A DNA stretch of 64,000 nt from Bacillota bacterium. GTDB taxonomy: Bacteria; Bacillota; Clostridia; Lachnospirales; CAG-274. Shown here in pieces: positions 23,442 to 32,275 of the stretch. Positions within the stretch are counted from its first letter, which is position 1, and the number at the start of each line of letters is the position of its first letter. Both the position numbers and the translations under genes were made by a program. The notes under the pieces are model-generated. The model searched no databases and had not been told where the DNA came from. It saw nothing but the letters and a program-made list of their open reading frames with translations. The stretch spans positions 86,992-150,991 of the forward strand of contig JAFUAF010000028.1 in NCBI GenBank assembly GCA_017460805.1, read 5' to 3'.

Positions 23442-25418
23442 ATGGCGGACAGTAATGAAAAAAATGTGAAAAAAAGAAGAATAGAGCATTGGCAGGTAAT
23501 TTCTTCTTTTTTGGCGGTGTATGATATTCTTGCCATACATTTTGCGTATTTTTTTGCGCTTTGGGCAAGGCATGATTTTGCATACTCGGCCATTCGCGAA
23601 GATTTTATGTACAGATACCTGCACTTTATAACTCCGTACTCGCTTTTCTGCGTGCTTGTATTTTCGTTTTTCAGACTGTACAAAAGCATGTGGAAATTTG
23701 CAAGCTATGTGGAACTAGTAAGGACTGTGGAAGCGTGTGCGATAACATCTGTGATACATGCGTTCATGATAGTCCTTTTGTTTGGAAGAATGCCCGTAAG
23801 TTATTGCATCTGGGGTGCCATTCTTCAGCTTATACTTGTTCTCGGCATAAGATTTTCGTATCGAATTATGATTTTGATGCGCTCAAGACACAGCGTTTCC
23901 GACGAGCCGGGAAGCCGCGTTATGCTTATAGGTGCGGGCGCAGCGGGTCAGATGATACTTCGTGACCTTTCAAGCGCGAAAGAGGTAAACGACAAGGTCG
24001 TATGTATAATTGACGACAATCCGAACAACTGGAACCGTTTTATGGACGGTGTTCCCATTGTCGGCGGCAGAGACGATATTCTTCTTTATGCAGACAAATA
24101 CAAAGTAGATAAGATATTTTTTGCTATCCCGAGCGCAAGTGCGGAGGATAAGCGTGAAATACTGAATATCTGCAGCGAAACGGACTGTGAATTAAAGCAG
24201 CTTCCGGGTATGTATCAGCTTGTATTGGGTCAGGTATCGGTAAGCGCAATGAGAAATGTTTCCGTTGAGGATCTGCTTGGCAGAGACCCGATAAAGGCCG
24301 ATATGAAAGAGGTCTTTGAATTTATAAACGGAAAGACTGTTCTTGTAACGGGAGGCGGCGGTTCTATCGGCAGCGAACTGTGCAGACAGATAGCGGCGCA
24401 TAACCCGAAACAGCTTATAATTTTTGACGTTTACGAGAATAACGCTTATGATATTCAGCTTGAGCTGAAAGAAAAATATCCAGATTTAAACCTTGAGACC
24501 CTTATAGGTTCTGTACGCGACAGCCGCAGAATGTTTCAGATATTCAAGGATTACCGCCCGCAGATAGTTTATCATGCGGCGGCGCACAAACATGTTCCTC
24601 TTATGGAGGACAGTCCCAACGAGGCAATAAAAAACAATGCGATAGGCACATACAAAACAGCATATGCCGCAATGGTAAACGGCTGTGAGAGATTTGTTCT
24701 CATCTCGACCGACAAGGCGGTCAACCCGACAAATATAATGGGTGCAAGCAAGCGTCTTTGTGAAATGATAATCCAGAGTTTCGATGCCAAAATAAAAGAA
24801 GGCAGGGCGCAGGAACTGGTGCAGCTTTTCACACATGAAGGCGAGGAAAATGCCGATAAAGACGGCACAGGCGAAGTATTTAAGAATATAAAAACGGAGT
24901 TTGTGGCTGTACGTTTCGGCAATGTACTCGGCAGCAACGGCTCGGTTATCCCGCTTTTTAAAAAGCAGATAGCAAAGGGCGGCCCCGTTACGGTAACGCA
25001 CCCCGATATAATAAGATATTTTATGACTATTCCCGAAGCCGTAAGTCTGGTAATGCTTGCGGGCACTTATGCAAAGGGCGGCGAGATATTTGTCCTTGAT
25101 ATGGGAAGTCCCGTCAAAATAGATACACTTGCCAGAAATCTTATCAAGCTTTCCGGCTATAAACCCGATGTTGACATAAAGATAGAGTATACGGGTCTTC
25201 GTCCGGGCGAAAAACTTTTTGAAGAAAAGCTTATGGCGGAAGAGGGACTGAAAAAAACCGAAAACAAGCTTATTCATATCGGCTGTCCCATACCTTTTGA
25301 TAATGACGAATTTTTGAAAAAACTTGACGCACTTATGCAGAAAGCTTACACAAACAAGGAAGACATAAGGGATGATGTGGCGGATATGGTTTCGACCTAC
25401 CACCCTAAAAATGCGTGA
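23442..25418 (+). CDS. Membrane-anchored NDP-sugar 4,6-dehydratase (CapD/PglF/WbpM-like)
   Basis: ATG at 23442 is preferred (AAAAGGGA about seven bases upstream). The 658-residue protein has four N-terminal membrane helices (about 15-145) and a CoA-binding-like Rossmann domain (GAGAAGQ, 164-170). An extended SDR domain follows with TGGGGSIG (303-310), AAAHKHVP (379-386), STDK (422-425) and NIMGASKR (431-438), where Met replaces the usual Tyr, as in PglF/WbpM-type UDP-GlcNAc 4,6-dehydratases. It makes a 4-keto-6-deoxy sugar for glycans. Residues about 453-483 look like an acidic insertion before KTEFVAVRFGNVLGS. A terminator follows. Confidence 0.92.
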   Translation: MADSNEKNVKKRRIEHWQVISSFLAVYDILAIHFAYFFALWARHDFAYSAIREDFMYRYLHFITPYSLFCVLVFSFFRLYKSMWKFASYVELVRTVEACAITSVIHAFMIVLLFGRMPVSYCIWGAILQLILVLGIRFSYRIMILMRSRHSVSDEPGSRVMLIGAGAAGQMILRDLSSAKEVNDKVVCIIDDNPNNWNRFMDGVPIVGGRDDILLYADKYKVDKIFFAIPSASAEDKREILNICSETDCELKQLPGMYQLVLGQVSVSAMRNVSVEDLLGRDPIKADMKEVFEFINGKTVLVTGGGGSIGSELCRQIAAHNPKQLIIFDVYENNAYDIQLELKEKYPDLNLETLIGSVRDSRRMFQIFKDYRPQIVYHAAAHKHVPLMEDSPNEAIKNNAIGTYKTAYAAMVNGCERFVLISTDKAVNPTNIMGASKRLCEMIIQSFDAKIKEGRAQELVQLFTHEGEENADKDGTGEVFKNIKTEFVAVRFGNVLGSNGSVIPLFKKQIAKGGPVTVTHPDIIRYFMTIPEAVSLVMLAGTYAKGGEIFVLDMGSPVKIDTLARNLIKLSGYKPDVDIKIEYTGLRPGEKLFEEKLMAEEGLKKTENKLIHIGCPIPFDNDEFLKKLDALMQKAYTNKEDIRDDVADMVSTYHPKNA

Positions 25419-25482
25419 GTTGCGGCGCTCATAAAGAGTTTCGGCAAGATGCCGATGCTTGAACTGATGTAAAATACAAATA

Positions 25483-25518
25483 AAAGCACCCCATAACGAT
25501 CAATATGGGGTGCTTTTT
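25483..25518. terminator. Bidirectional terminator between convergent genes
   Basis: AAGCACCCCATA and TATGGGGTGCTT arms, with A and T tracts outside, between the dehydratase and the minus-strand luxC-like gene. Confidence 0.8.
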
Positions 25519-25555
25519 TGCGAAAAACGTTTTATTGAAGTCTGTCGATTTGTTT

Positions 25556-26755
25556 TTACTTTTCGTTTATATAGATAAGTCTTGTCATGGCTTCTATCAT
25601 TTTATACCCGTCCCATATAAATTCAAGCCCCATTGTTTCGCCGAGCGGAACAACTCTGTCAACGCCCCTTACACCGTTTTTCATTACGATATCCACAATA
25701 TCTTTTTTGTCGATGCCGAGAACGGATATAGTCTGACAGCGTTTGCCCAGTATAGGAATTATCTCCGAAAGGTCTTTTGCGGTGTATTCCATAAAATAGC
25801 CGCTGTTTTGTTTAAAGTCCATTAAATCATCGGTCAGTTTGTCCACCTCTGTGCGAAGTATGTAATTATCGTGCGAAACAAGTTTTATGCCTTTTCTGTC
25901 CATGCCGAGAGCGCAGAACATTGTGTATTTGTCAACGGCCTGTATGGGCTTCATGTCATATTCCGACTTAACGCGCTTTTCAAGCGCGGCCCAGAAACGT
26001 TCTTTGGCTTTTTCCACACTGTTTCCCGTCCATATAACTATACGCGGCGAACTGCACGCGTTCTGGTCGGTGTAATAAGTATCGGTGTAAAAGCCCTTTG
26101 CCACGCTGTCCGCATCCTGCTCCATATAATAGTCGGAGTTTATAACGGCTGCGGAGTGCCTGTCTGCAAATGTCATTTCAATTGCCCTTGACGGCAGTTT
26201 TGCGGCGCGTATGGTCTCTATAGTGCGGTCGCCGCCCCAGATTATCCTTATATCGCAGACAGAAGAAAGTTCCTGCGTTGTCCTTTCGCTGTGCGGGTAT
26301 CTTATTATTATAAGATATTTTTTCATATCCGCAAAATCCGACTCAAACAGTTTGTTTACAGCATCACATATAATATTTACCTGCTCGAAAGGCTTGTCCG
26401 ATACCCTTACTACGGTAATATTGCCTGCAAGCAGGGAAGATGTCATGGAAACGGCAAAATTTACGGGCACATTTGACGGCGCTATATGAAGCGCGATGCC
26501 CCTGCCGAGCCGCATATCCCTGTCGGCGTATTTCTGCATTGCCGCATGAAGCGATGCTTTTCTTATCCAGTAAGCGTAGGATGTTACATCCACAAAGCCC
26601 CTTGTGCGCTTGTCTTTTAAAATTTCGGAGGAAAGTGCCGATAAAAAAGCAACGGCTCTTTCCGAAAACATGGGAAGCGCAGGTGTATTGGGGGCGTTTT
26701 CAAGTTCCTGTATGCCGCTTGTCAAAAAAGTCAGTTCATCTGAATTTATCTGCAT
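25556..26755 (-). CDS. Acyl-CoA/acyl-protein reductase, LuxC family (copy 1)
   Basis: The 399-residue protein is a LuxC-type fatty acid reductase with an aldehyde-dehydrogenase-like fold. Clear signs are the tract IALHIAPSNVPVNF (87-100), NITVVRVSDKPFEQ (112-125), the catalytic cysteine in DQNACSSPR (230-238; Cys234), and later RCQTISVLG and LEFIWDGY. It should take an acyl group from LuxE through the cysteine and reduce it with NADPH to an aldehyde. Its start overlaps the luxE-like gene by 20 bases. There is no luxAB luciferase nearby, so the aldehyde serves another route. A second copy is at 33339. Confidence 0.9.
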   Translation of the reverse strand: MQINSDELTFLTSGIQELENAPNTPALPMFSERAVAFLSALSSEILKDKRTRGFVDVTSYAYWIRKASLHAAMQKYADRDMRLGRGIALHIAPSNVPVNFAVSMTSSLLAGNITVVRVSDKPFEQVNIICDAVNKLFESDFADMKKYLIIIRYPHSERTTQELSSVCDIRIIWGGDRTIETIRAAKLPSRAIEMTFADRHSAAVINSDYYMEQDADSVAKGFYTDTYYTDQNACSSPRIVIWTGNSVEKAKERFWAALEKRVKSEYDMKPIQAVDKYTMFCALGMDRKGIKLVSHDNYILRTEVDKLTDDLMDFKQNSGYFMEYTAKDLSEIIPILGKRCQTISVLGIDKKDIVDIVMKNGVRGVDRVVPLGETMGLEFIWDGYKMIEAMTRLIYINEK

Positions 26756-27815
26756 AAGTATCGCTGCACCCCCTTATCTCGGCGTTTTTAAGTCTGCCGA
26801 ATATCTGTATATATTTGCCATTTCTTCCGCAGGGACAGTCGTCCTCGCCAAGTATCATGCCTTCGTCCTCGGTCAGAAGAGCGTGCCCGGGGTAGGAGTG
26901 GGGCAGTACGGAAACGACCTGTATTATACCCCTTTCGCCAATGCCGAGCGGTGAAAAATCCTTTGGATCGCGGATAAAAACATCCGAGTAATTGCTTGCG
27001 TGCAAATGCCCGCATTCACATTCCGCATAAATGCAGCCCGTCTGCTCCACCATGCCGTAGTGATCGAGAAAGTGTACTATACCGCAGGTCTCTGTCATAC
27101 GCTTTTTAAATTCTTCGCGTGATACCTTTTCGCTTTCAAGCTTTTTCCAACCGCCGCCCGTCATAAGAAAGGCCTCGGACATATCAAATTTTTCGTCAAG
27201 TTTCAGCAGTTCGGTATAAAAATGCTGCCATACCAAAAATGTAAAACCGAATATTATAAAACGCTGTCCTTTGTATTTTTCAAGGAAAGTGCGCAGAGCC
27301 TCAACATTCAATGTCATATCGTCGTTAAGTACATAAAGCATATCCCTTGCGACTACGTTAAGGCCGAGTATTGCCGCTCCTCTTGCGGAAAAAGTGCGCC
27401 TGTCCTTTAATACCGCGGGGGTGTCTATGACCAGCAGCGGCAAACGCTTGCTGCCCCAGTAATTGCTTAATATCTTGACCATGACTTTTTGCTGCATTAT
27501 GGCGGTCTCCTTATCGACAAAAATTTTCGATACTGCCTGACCCGTTGTGCCGGAAGAGGTCATAGTCTTGAACACGTCTTTTTTATCTATGCTCAAAAGC
27601 TCATAGTCCTTGAAAAGTCTTACGGGGAAAAACGGGATATCGGAGGCTTTTTTTACCTTTTCGGCATCATATCCGACAGCTTCGAGAAAATTTGCATAAT
27701 GGGTGCAATGCTCTTTATGAAACTTCGTCAGTTCTTTCAGTTCTTTTGTTATTAGCGCGTTTTTCTGCTCTTTATCCAGCGCATAAGGCTCAAGTTTATA
27801 AAAATCTTCTATCAT
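26736..27815 (-). CDS. Acyl-protein synthetase, LuxE family (copy 1)
   Basis: The 359-residue protein carries the LuxE/AMP-ligase signature TSSGTTGQ (86-93), HYGMVEQTGC in the middle and CPCGRNGKY near the end. A C-terminal cysteine lies ten residues from the end (GCSDTYADKFR, Cys350), in the position of the acylated Cys of luciferase-operon LuxE. It activates a carboxylate with ATP, holds it as a thioester and passes it to LuxC. It precedes luxC with a 20-base overlap and follows the transketolase C-subunit gene by five bases. The acid it activates is not known. Confidence 0.88.
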   Translation of the reverse strand: MIEDFYKLEPYALDKEQKNALITKELKELTKFHKEHCTHYANFLEAVGYDAEKVKKASDIPFFPVRLFKDYELLSIDKKDVFKTMTSSGTTGQAVSKIFVDKETAIMQQKVMVKILSNYWGSKRLPLLVIDTPAVLKDRRTFSARGAAILGLNVVARDMLYVLNDDMTLNVEALRTFLEKYKGQRFIIFGFTFLVWQHFYTELLKLDEKFDMSEAFLMTGGGWKKLESEKVSREEFKKRMTETCGIVHFLDHYGMVEQTGCIYAECECGHLHASNYSDVFIRDPKDFSPLGIGERGIIQVVSVLPHSYPGHALLTEDEGMILGEDDCPCGRNGKYIQIFGRLKNAEIRGCSDTYADKFR

Positions 27816-27820
27816 AAAAA

Positions 27821-28789
27821 TTACCTCGGTTCGCCTTTTATCCTTTCGCTTATCTGTTCCGCCGTAAGACCTGCCTGCTCCCAGACATAGCGCTGTGACC
27901 CCGCCCGTTCAAATCTGTCGCTGAAACCGATGAATATCTGTCTCGGAGCATTGGCAAAACCCGCTTTGTATTCCGCAACGGCGCTGCCCATACCGCCTGT
28001 GATATTGTGTTCTTCAACGGTCGCTATAAGTTTGTATGCGGAGAAAATTTCTTTGAGTCCATCTTTGTCAACGGGCTTTATTGTGTGCATATTGTAAACG
28101 GCACAGTCAATGCCGCTCTGCGCAAGCAGTTCCGCCGCTTTAAGGCTTTCCGATACCATAAGCCCCGTGGCTATTATCGCGGCATCTTTTCCGTCACGCA
28201 GTTTTATAAGTTTTCCGGGTTCAAAATCATAATCTTCTTTGTAGACGATAGGGCAGTTGAGACCGCCGCTGAGCCTTATATATACGGGGCCGTCAGTGTC
28301 TGCCGCATAATTTGCCATTTTTACCGCTTCAAGACTGTCTGCCGCCGAAAGTACTGTCATATTCGGCAAAGCCCTTATAAAAGCGAGGTCTTCGGTCGCC
28401 CAATGCGATACGCCCGATCTTGCCGCAACAACACCCGCAGATGAACCTACAAGCTTAACATTGCACTGCAAATAGGAAAGATGCTGACGCACCTGTTCAA
28501 GGCTGCGCACCGCAATAAAAGAAGCATAAGTGGTCGCAAAAACACAGTATCCCTCCATTGCAAGCCCCGACGCAATGCCTATCATATTCTGCTCGGCGAT
28601 ACCTACATTCAAAAATTTATCGGGATATGCCGCTGCATATCTTGTCATGCCCGAAAGCAGGGCAAGGTCTGCCGTAAGCAGTTTTAAATTGTCTTTTCTT
28701 TCTGCTATGGCTGCCATGGCATTGCCGAAAACAGCGCCCCTTTGACCAAGCCTTGAAAGTGTCCTTATTTCGGATGATGTATAACTCAA
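27821..28789 (-). CDS. Transketolase, C-terminal subunit
   Basis: The start is a TTG at 28789 that overlaps the stop of the N-subunit gene (TTGA), with AGGAGG about nine bases upstream; longer starts would lie in the preceding gene. The 322-residue protein has the pyrimidine-binding region (LGQRGAVFGNAMAAIA, then FLNVGIAEQNMIGIASGLAM with its conserved Glu) and the C-terminal domain with VEEHNITGGMGSAVAE. With the preceding gene it makes a split transketolase that moves two-carbon units between ketoses and aldoses. Its place between SDR and luxE suggests that it uses the aldehyde made by LuxC. Confidence 0.9.
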   Translation of the reverse strand: MSYTSSEIRTLSRLGQRGAVFGNAMAAIAERKDNLKLLTADLALLSGMTRYAAAYPDKFLNVGIAEQNMIGIASGLAMEGYCVFATTYASFIAVRSLEQVRQHLSYLQCNVKLVGSSAGVVAARSGVSHWATEDLAFIRALPNMTVLSAADSLEAVKMANYAADTDGPVYIRLSGGLNCPIVYKEDYDFEPGKLIKLRDGKDAAIIATGLMVSESLKAAELLAQSGIDCAVYNMHTIKPVDKDGLKEIFSAYKLIATVEEHNITGGMGSAVAEYKAGFANAPRQIFIGFSDRFERAGSQRYVWEQAGLTAEQISERIKGEPR

Positions 28790-29625
28790 TTTGCCGCACC
28801 TCCTTTTATTTCGGCGCAAGCCTGTTCGTATTGCTCTTTGGTTATTCTGTGATGATGCCACTCGGGCAGGTTTTCAGCAAATGAAACGCCCTTGCCCTTT
28901 ACGGTTTCTGCTATCAATACCTGAGGCTTGCCTTCTATACGGCTTGAAAATGCCTCTAAAAGCGCCTGCGTGCTGTGGCCGTTACAGCAGACGGTGTGCC
29001 AGTTGAAACTTAAAAATTTATCGTACAGGCTTTCAAGCTGCATAACGTCCTCGGTGCTGCCGTCGTAGGAAAGGCGGTTTCTGTCTATTATCACGGTAAG
29101 GTTGTCAAGCTTGTAATGCGCGGCGGACATTATGCCCTCCCATACAGAACCTTCGTTCAGTTCGCCGTCACCCATAAGCACATATACCCTTGCGGGATTT
29201 TTCTTTTCCCTTAATGCAAGCGCAATGCCTATGCCGACCGAAAGCGCCATGCCCAGACTGCCGCCCGAGTATTCAAGACCTATCTCTTTTCGCATTGGGT
29301 ATCCCGTCAGCCTGCCGCCGTCTTTCTGAAACTCCGTTATCTCTTCGCGCGGGATAAATCCTGCAATAGAAAGTGCGGGGATATGTGAAAGCACACAATG
29401 ATTTTTGCTTGGGATAAATCTGTCGCGTGTTTCGCAAAGAGGGTCATTAACGTCAAAATTCAACACTTCGCCGTAAAGGACAGCCATTATCTCGACACAG
29501 GACAGACTGCCGCCGAGGTGTGAGCCGTTATTGCCCGATGCAAGCGCCATATCCATGGCATCAAGTCTGATCTGTTTTGACATTTTCGTAAGTCTGTCGG
29601 CGTTTTCTTTTGATGTATCTATCAT
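28786..29625 (-). CDS. Transketolase, N-terminal subunit
   Basis: The 279-residue protein has the ThDP pyrophosphate domain: NGSHLGGSLSCVEIMAVLYG, the metal motif MGDGELNEGSVWEG (about 150-163) and TVIIDRNRLSYDG. It pairs with the C-subunit encoded next. Split transketolases are common in Clostridia and archaea, but here they are part of a lux-like operon, not a pentose-phosphate set. It shares one base with the SDR gene stop (TAATG), so the operon is tightly coupled from the SDR onwards. Confidence 0.92.
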   Translation of the reverse strand: MIDTSKENADRLTKMSKQIRLDAMDMALASGNNGSHLGGSLSCVEIMAVLYGEVLNFDVNDPLCETRDRFIPSKNHCVLSHIPALSIAGFIPREEITEFQKDGGRLTGYPMRKEIGLEYSGGSLGMALSVGIGIALALREKKNPARVYVLMGDGELNEGSVWEGIMSAAHYKLDNLTVIIDRNRLSYDGSTEDVMQLESLYDKFLSFNWHTVCCNGHSTQALLEAFSSRIEGKPQVLIAETVKGKGVSFAENLPEWHHHRITKEQYEQACAEIKGGAAN

Positions 29626-30362
29626 TATACACGTCCTCCGTCTATGACTAAAATTTGTCCCGTTATATAATCCGCCTCGTCCGATGCAAGGTAAAGCGCA
29701 GCTTTTGCAACTTCTTCGGGTCTGCCCATGCGCTTTACGCTCATTCGGTCAAATACCTTTTTGAGTTCCGTTTCGGATTTGTAATGCCCCATCTCGGTAT
29801 CTATCAGCCCGGGAGCTATGCCGTTTACCCTTATATTGTACTCGCCCAGCTCTTTTGCGGCTGATTTTGTTATCCATATCAGCGCCGCCTTGCTTGAACC
29901 GTAGGCAAGATAGCCGGGGCTTGTTTCTATGCCGCCCACCGAGCACATATTTATTATCCTGCCCGATTTTTGCCGCATCATTATGCGCGATACAAGCTGA
30001 ATTATCTGTATCTGCGCAAAAACATTTATCTCGTAGACCTCTCTGACCTTTGAGATAGGGGTCATTGCTATTGTGCCGCCGTGAGGCACGCCCGCATTGT
30101 TTATAAGTACATCAATGGGCTTTTTCTCGGCCGTTATGCTTTTTATGCCGCTTTTTATCTCGTCCTCTTTTGAAAGATCGAAATAGACGGGCTTTGCCGT
30201 AATTTTGTATTTTGCCGAAAGCTCCGCAAGACAGTTCTCAAACTCCTTGTTTTCCTGCCTTGCGCATGCCCATATATTATCGCCGTTTTTTGCAAATTCC
30301 TTTACGGTTTCAAGCCCTATGCCGCGATTTGCACCTGTTATTATCACATTTTTACCTGACAT
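29625..30362 (-). CDS. SDR family oxidoreductase
   Basis: The start at 30362 follows a GGGG-rich ribosome site better than the longer frame. The 245-residue classical SDR has TGANRGIGLE near residues 8-17, LINNAGVPHGG, the catalytic YGSSK (in SPGYLAYGSSKAAL) and a closing YITGQILVIDGGRV. It heads the minus-strand half of the divergent cluster, before the split transketolase and luxE-luxC. It may reduce a ketone made by the transketolase step or oxidise an alcohol. A promoter lies at 30392-30421. Confidence 0.9.
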   Translation of the reverse strand: MSGKNVIITGANRGIGLETVKEFAKNGDNIWACARQENKEFENCLAELSAKYKITAKPVYFDLSKEDEIKSGIKSITAEKKPIDVLINNAGVPHGGTIAMTPISKVREVYEINVFAQIQIIQLVSRIMMRQKSGRIINMCSVGGIETSPGYLAYGSSKAALIWITKSAAKELGEYNIRVNGIAPGLIDTEMGHYKSETELKKVFDRMSVKRMGRPEEVAKAALYLASDEADYITGQILVIDGGRV

Positions 30363-30391
30363 TTTAAAACCCCGCAATATCTTTTTTCTTT

Positions 30392-30421
30392 ATTTTACCG
30401 CTTTTTGCGTGTGCTTGTCAA
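30392..30421 (-). promoter_or_regulatory. Minus-strand promoter of the SDR-transketolase-luxE-luxC operon
   Basis: On the minus strand TTGACA (30421-30416), an 18-base spacer, then TAAAAT (30397-30392). Confidence 0.65.
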
Positions 30422-30445
30422 TACCTTGGACAAGATACAAACATC

Positions 30446-30474
30446 TTTACAAACAAAAAGAAATGTGGTATAAT
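30446..30474 (+). promoter_or_regulatory. Plus-strand promoter of the acyl carrier protein gene
   Basis: TTTACA (30446-30451), 17 bases, TATAAT (30469-30474), divergent from the minus-strand promoter about 25 bases away. The two could share a regulator. Confidence 0.7.
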
Positions 30475-30507
30475 CAAAACAGAAATAAAAATAAAGGAGC
30501 AATCATT

Positions 30508-30744
30508 ATGACTAATCTTGAAAAATATATAAATGCTTTTGCGGAAGGACTTGATATCAAACCCGAGCAGACGGCGGGACTTGAATATCAGGCTATCCCC
30601 GAATGGGATTCCGTAGGTCATATGAATCTTATTGCAAGTATTGAGGATACATTTGATATTATGATGGATACCGATGATATTATAGATCTCAGCTCGTTTG
30701 AAAAGGGCAAGGAAATTCTTAAAAAATATGATATCGAGATCTGA
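30508..30744 (+). CDS. Acyl carrier protein
   Basis: The start is the ATG at 30508, preceded by AAAGGAG; the longer frame upstream runs through the promoter. The 78-residue acidic protein has the ACP helix pattern and the phosphopantetheine serine in EWDSVGHMNL (Ser35), with a C-terminal LSSFEKGKEILKKYDIE. It is a specialised carrier, not the fatty-acid AcpP type (the motif is DSVGHMN, not DSLD). It would hold the acyl group for the neighbouring ligase, LuxE and LuxC. A terminator and a new promoter separate it from the ligase gene. Confidence 0.88.
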   Translation: MTNLEKYINAFAEGLDIKPEQTAGLEYQAIPEWDSVGHMNLIASIEDTFDIMMDTDDIIDLSSFEKGKEILKKYDIEI

Positions 30745-30760
30745 CAGATACACAGACCCG

Positions 30761-30786
30761 AAACGCCCGATTTTGACGGGCGTTTT
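30761..30786 (+). terminator. Terminator after the acyl carrier protein gene
   Basis: AAACGCCC and GGGCGTTT arms around a short T-rich loop, then TT. Confidence 0.6.
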
Positions 30787-30801
30787 GCTTTATGTGGCGG
30801 G

Positions 30802-30830
30802 TTGACATTATATTTAAAATTGTTTATAAT
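30802..30830 (+). promoter_or_regulatory. Consensus sigma-A promoter of the ligase-luxE-luxC operon
   Basis: TTGACA (30802-30807), 17 bases, TATAAT (30825-30830), a perfect consensus only 30 bases before the ligase ATG. Confidence 0.75.
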
Positions 30831-30860
30831 TATAATATATTATAAGCGGAGGATGATAAT

Positions 30861-32270
30861 ATGATCTGGGATTTAAAAAAATATTCCGACAATACGGCGG
30901 TCATAACCGAAAACGGAGAAAACATCACTTATTCCCGCTTTTTTGAAATGACACAAAAACTTGCAATTCAGGTCGGCAGAAGATGTCTTGTTATGTGCTT
31001 TTGCAAAAATGAGATGGGCTCTCTGCTTGGTTATATCTCTTTTTTAAATAATAATATCGTGCCCATAATGGTCTCAAACGAGCTTGAACAAAGCGCAGTC
31101 TATCGGCTTCTGGATGTGTACAGACCCGATTTTTTGTGGGTGCCCGATGATAAAATATCGGCATACGGGTTTGAAACCGTATATTCGGATGCGGGATATT
31201 CGCTTTTAAAAACGGGGAACTGCGGCGTTTATGCGCTTTATGACGAGCTGGCGCTTCTGCTCACGACCTCGGGTTCAACGGGCAGCCCAAAGTTTGTAAG
31301 ACAAAGCTATAAAAACATAATTGCAAATACAAACTCCATAGTTGAATATCTGGAACTTGACGAGACCGAACGGGCCATAACGACCCTGCCCATGAATTAT
31401 ACCTACGGTCTTTCCATAATCAATACGCATCTGTACGCGGGTGCGGCCGTGATACTTACCGAAAAGACGATAATGCAGAGAGAATTCTGGCAGCAGTTCA
31501 AAGAAAACAAGGCTACATCTTTCGGCGGTGTGCCCTATATTTACGAAATGCTTGATAAACTGCGCTTTTTCGGAATGGATCTGCCGTATTTAAGGACGAT
31601 GACACAGGCGGGAGGCAAGCTTTCGCCCGAACTGCATAAAAAATTTGCGGAATATGCACAAAAAAACGGCAGGCATTTTGTCGTTATGTACGGACAGACA
31701 GAGGCTACGGCAAGAATGGCTTATCTGCCCCATGAAAAGGCGCTTGAAAAGTACGGGAGCATGGGTATAGCCATACCCGGCGGAAAATTTTATCTTATAG
31801 ATGTAAACGGAAACGAGATAACAGAGCCCGAAGTAACGGGAGAACTGGTCTATGAGGGCGAAAATGTTACGCTTGGCTATGCCGTATGCGGAGAGGATCT
31901 TTGCAAGGGCGACGAATGGCACGGTAGAAATGTCACGGGAGATATGGCAAAACGCGACAAGGACGGTTTTTACTACATAACGGGCAGAAAGAAACGCTTT
32001 TTAAAGATATTCGGCAGCCGTGTCAACCTTGACGAGACCGAACGCATGGTAAAAGCGGCCTTTCCCGAAACGGACTGTGCCTGCGGCGGAGTTGACGATA
32101 AAATGTTTGTTTTTGTTACGGCCGAAAACCATGAGGCGGGGATAAAGAAATTCCTTTCCGAAAAAATGAGCCTTAACCCATCGGCGTTTGAAATAAAACA
32201 TATTGAAAAGATACCTCGCAGCGAATCGGGCAAGGTACTCTATAAGGAACTGGATAAATACTACGGGTGA
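30861..32270 (+). CDS. AMP-forming acyl ligase (ANL superfamily)
   Basis: The 469-residue protein has the ANL motifs: the phosphate loop LTTSGSTGSPKFVRQ (about 134-148), FGGVPYIYEML, the YGQTEATARM motif, the hinge GRKKRFLKIFGSRVNL (about 373-388) and the C-terminal catalytic lysine in SGKVLYKEL. It activates a carboxylic acid as acyl-AMP and transfers it to a thiol. The only plausible acceptor gene nearby is the ACP just upstream. GCGGAGGATGATAAT before the ATG supplies the ribosome site. It starts the plus-strand operon. Confidence 0.88.
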   Translation: MIWDLKKYSDNTAVITENGENITYSRFFEMTQKLAIQVGRRCLVMCFCKNEMGSLLGYISFLNNNIVPIMVSNELEQSAVYRLLDVYRPDFLWVPDDKISAYGFETVYSDAGYSLLKTGNCGVYALYDELALLLTTSGSTGSPKFVRQSYKNIIANTNSIVEYLELDETERAITTLPMNYTYGLSIINTHLYAGAAVILTEKTIMQREFWQQFKENKATSFGGVPYIYEMLDKLRFFGMDLPYLRTMTQAGGKLSPELHKKFAEYAQKNGRHFVVMYGQTEATARMAYLPHEKALEKYGSMGIAIPGGKFYLIDVNGNEITEPEVTGELVYEGENVTLGYAVCGEDLCKGDEWHGRNVTGDMAKRDKDGFYYITGRKKRFLKIFGSRVNLDETERMVKAAFPETDCACGGVDDKMFVFVTAENHEAGIKKFLSEKMSLNPSAFEIKHIEKIPRSESGKVLYKELDKYYG

Positions 32271-32275
32271 TTTTG

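Noticed and set aside
24486..25403. 305-codon open frame on the minus strand
   Set aside because: It is antisense to the 4,6-dehydratase, whose motifs are clear; the reverse frame has no recognisable domain.
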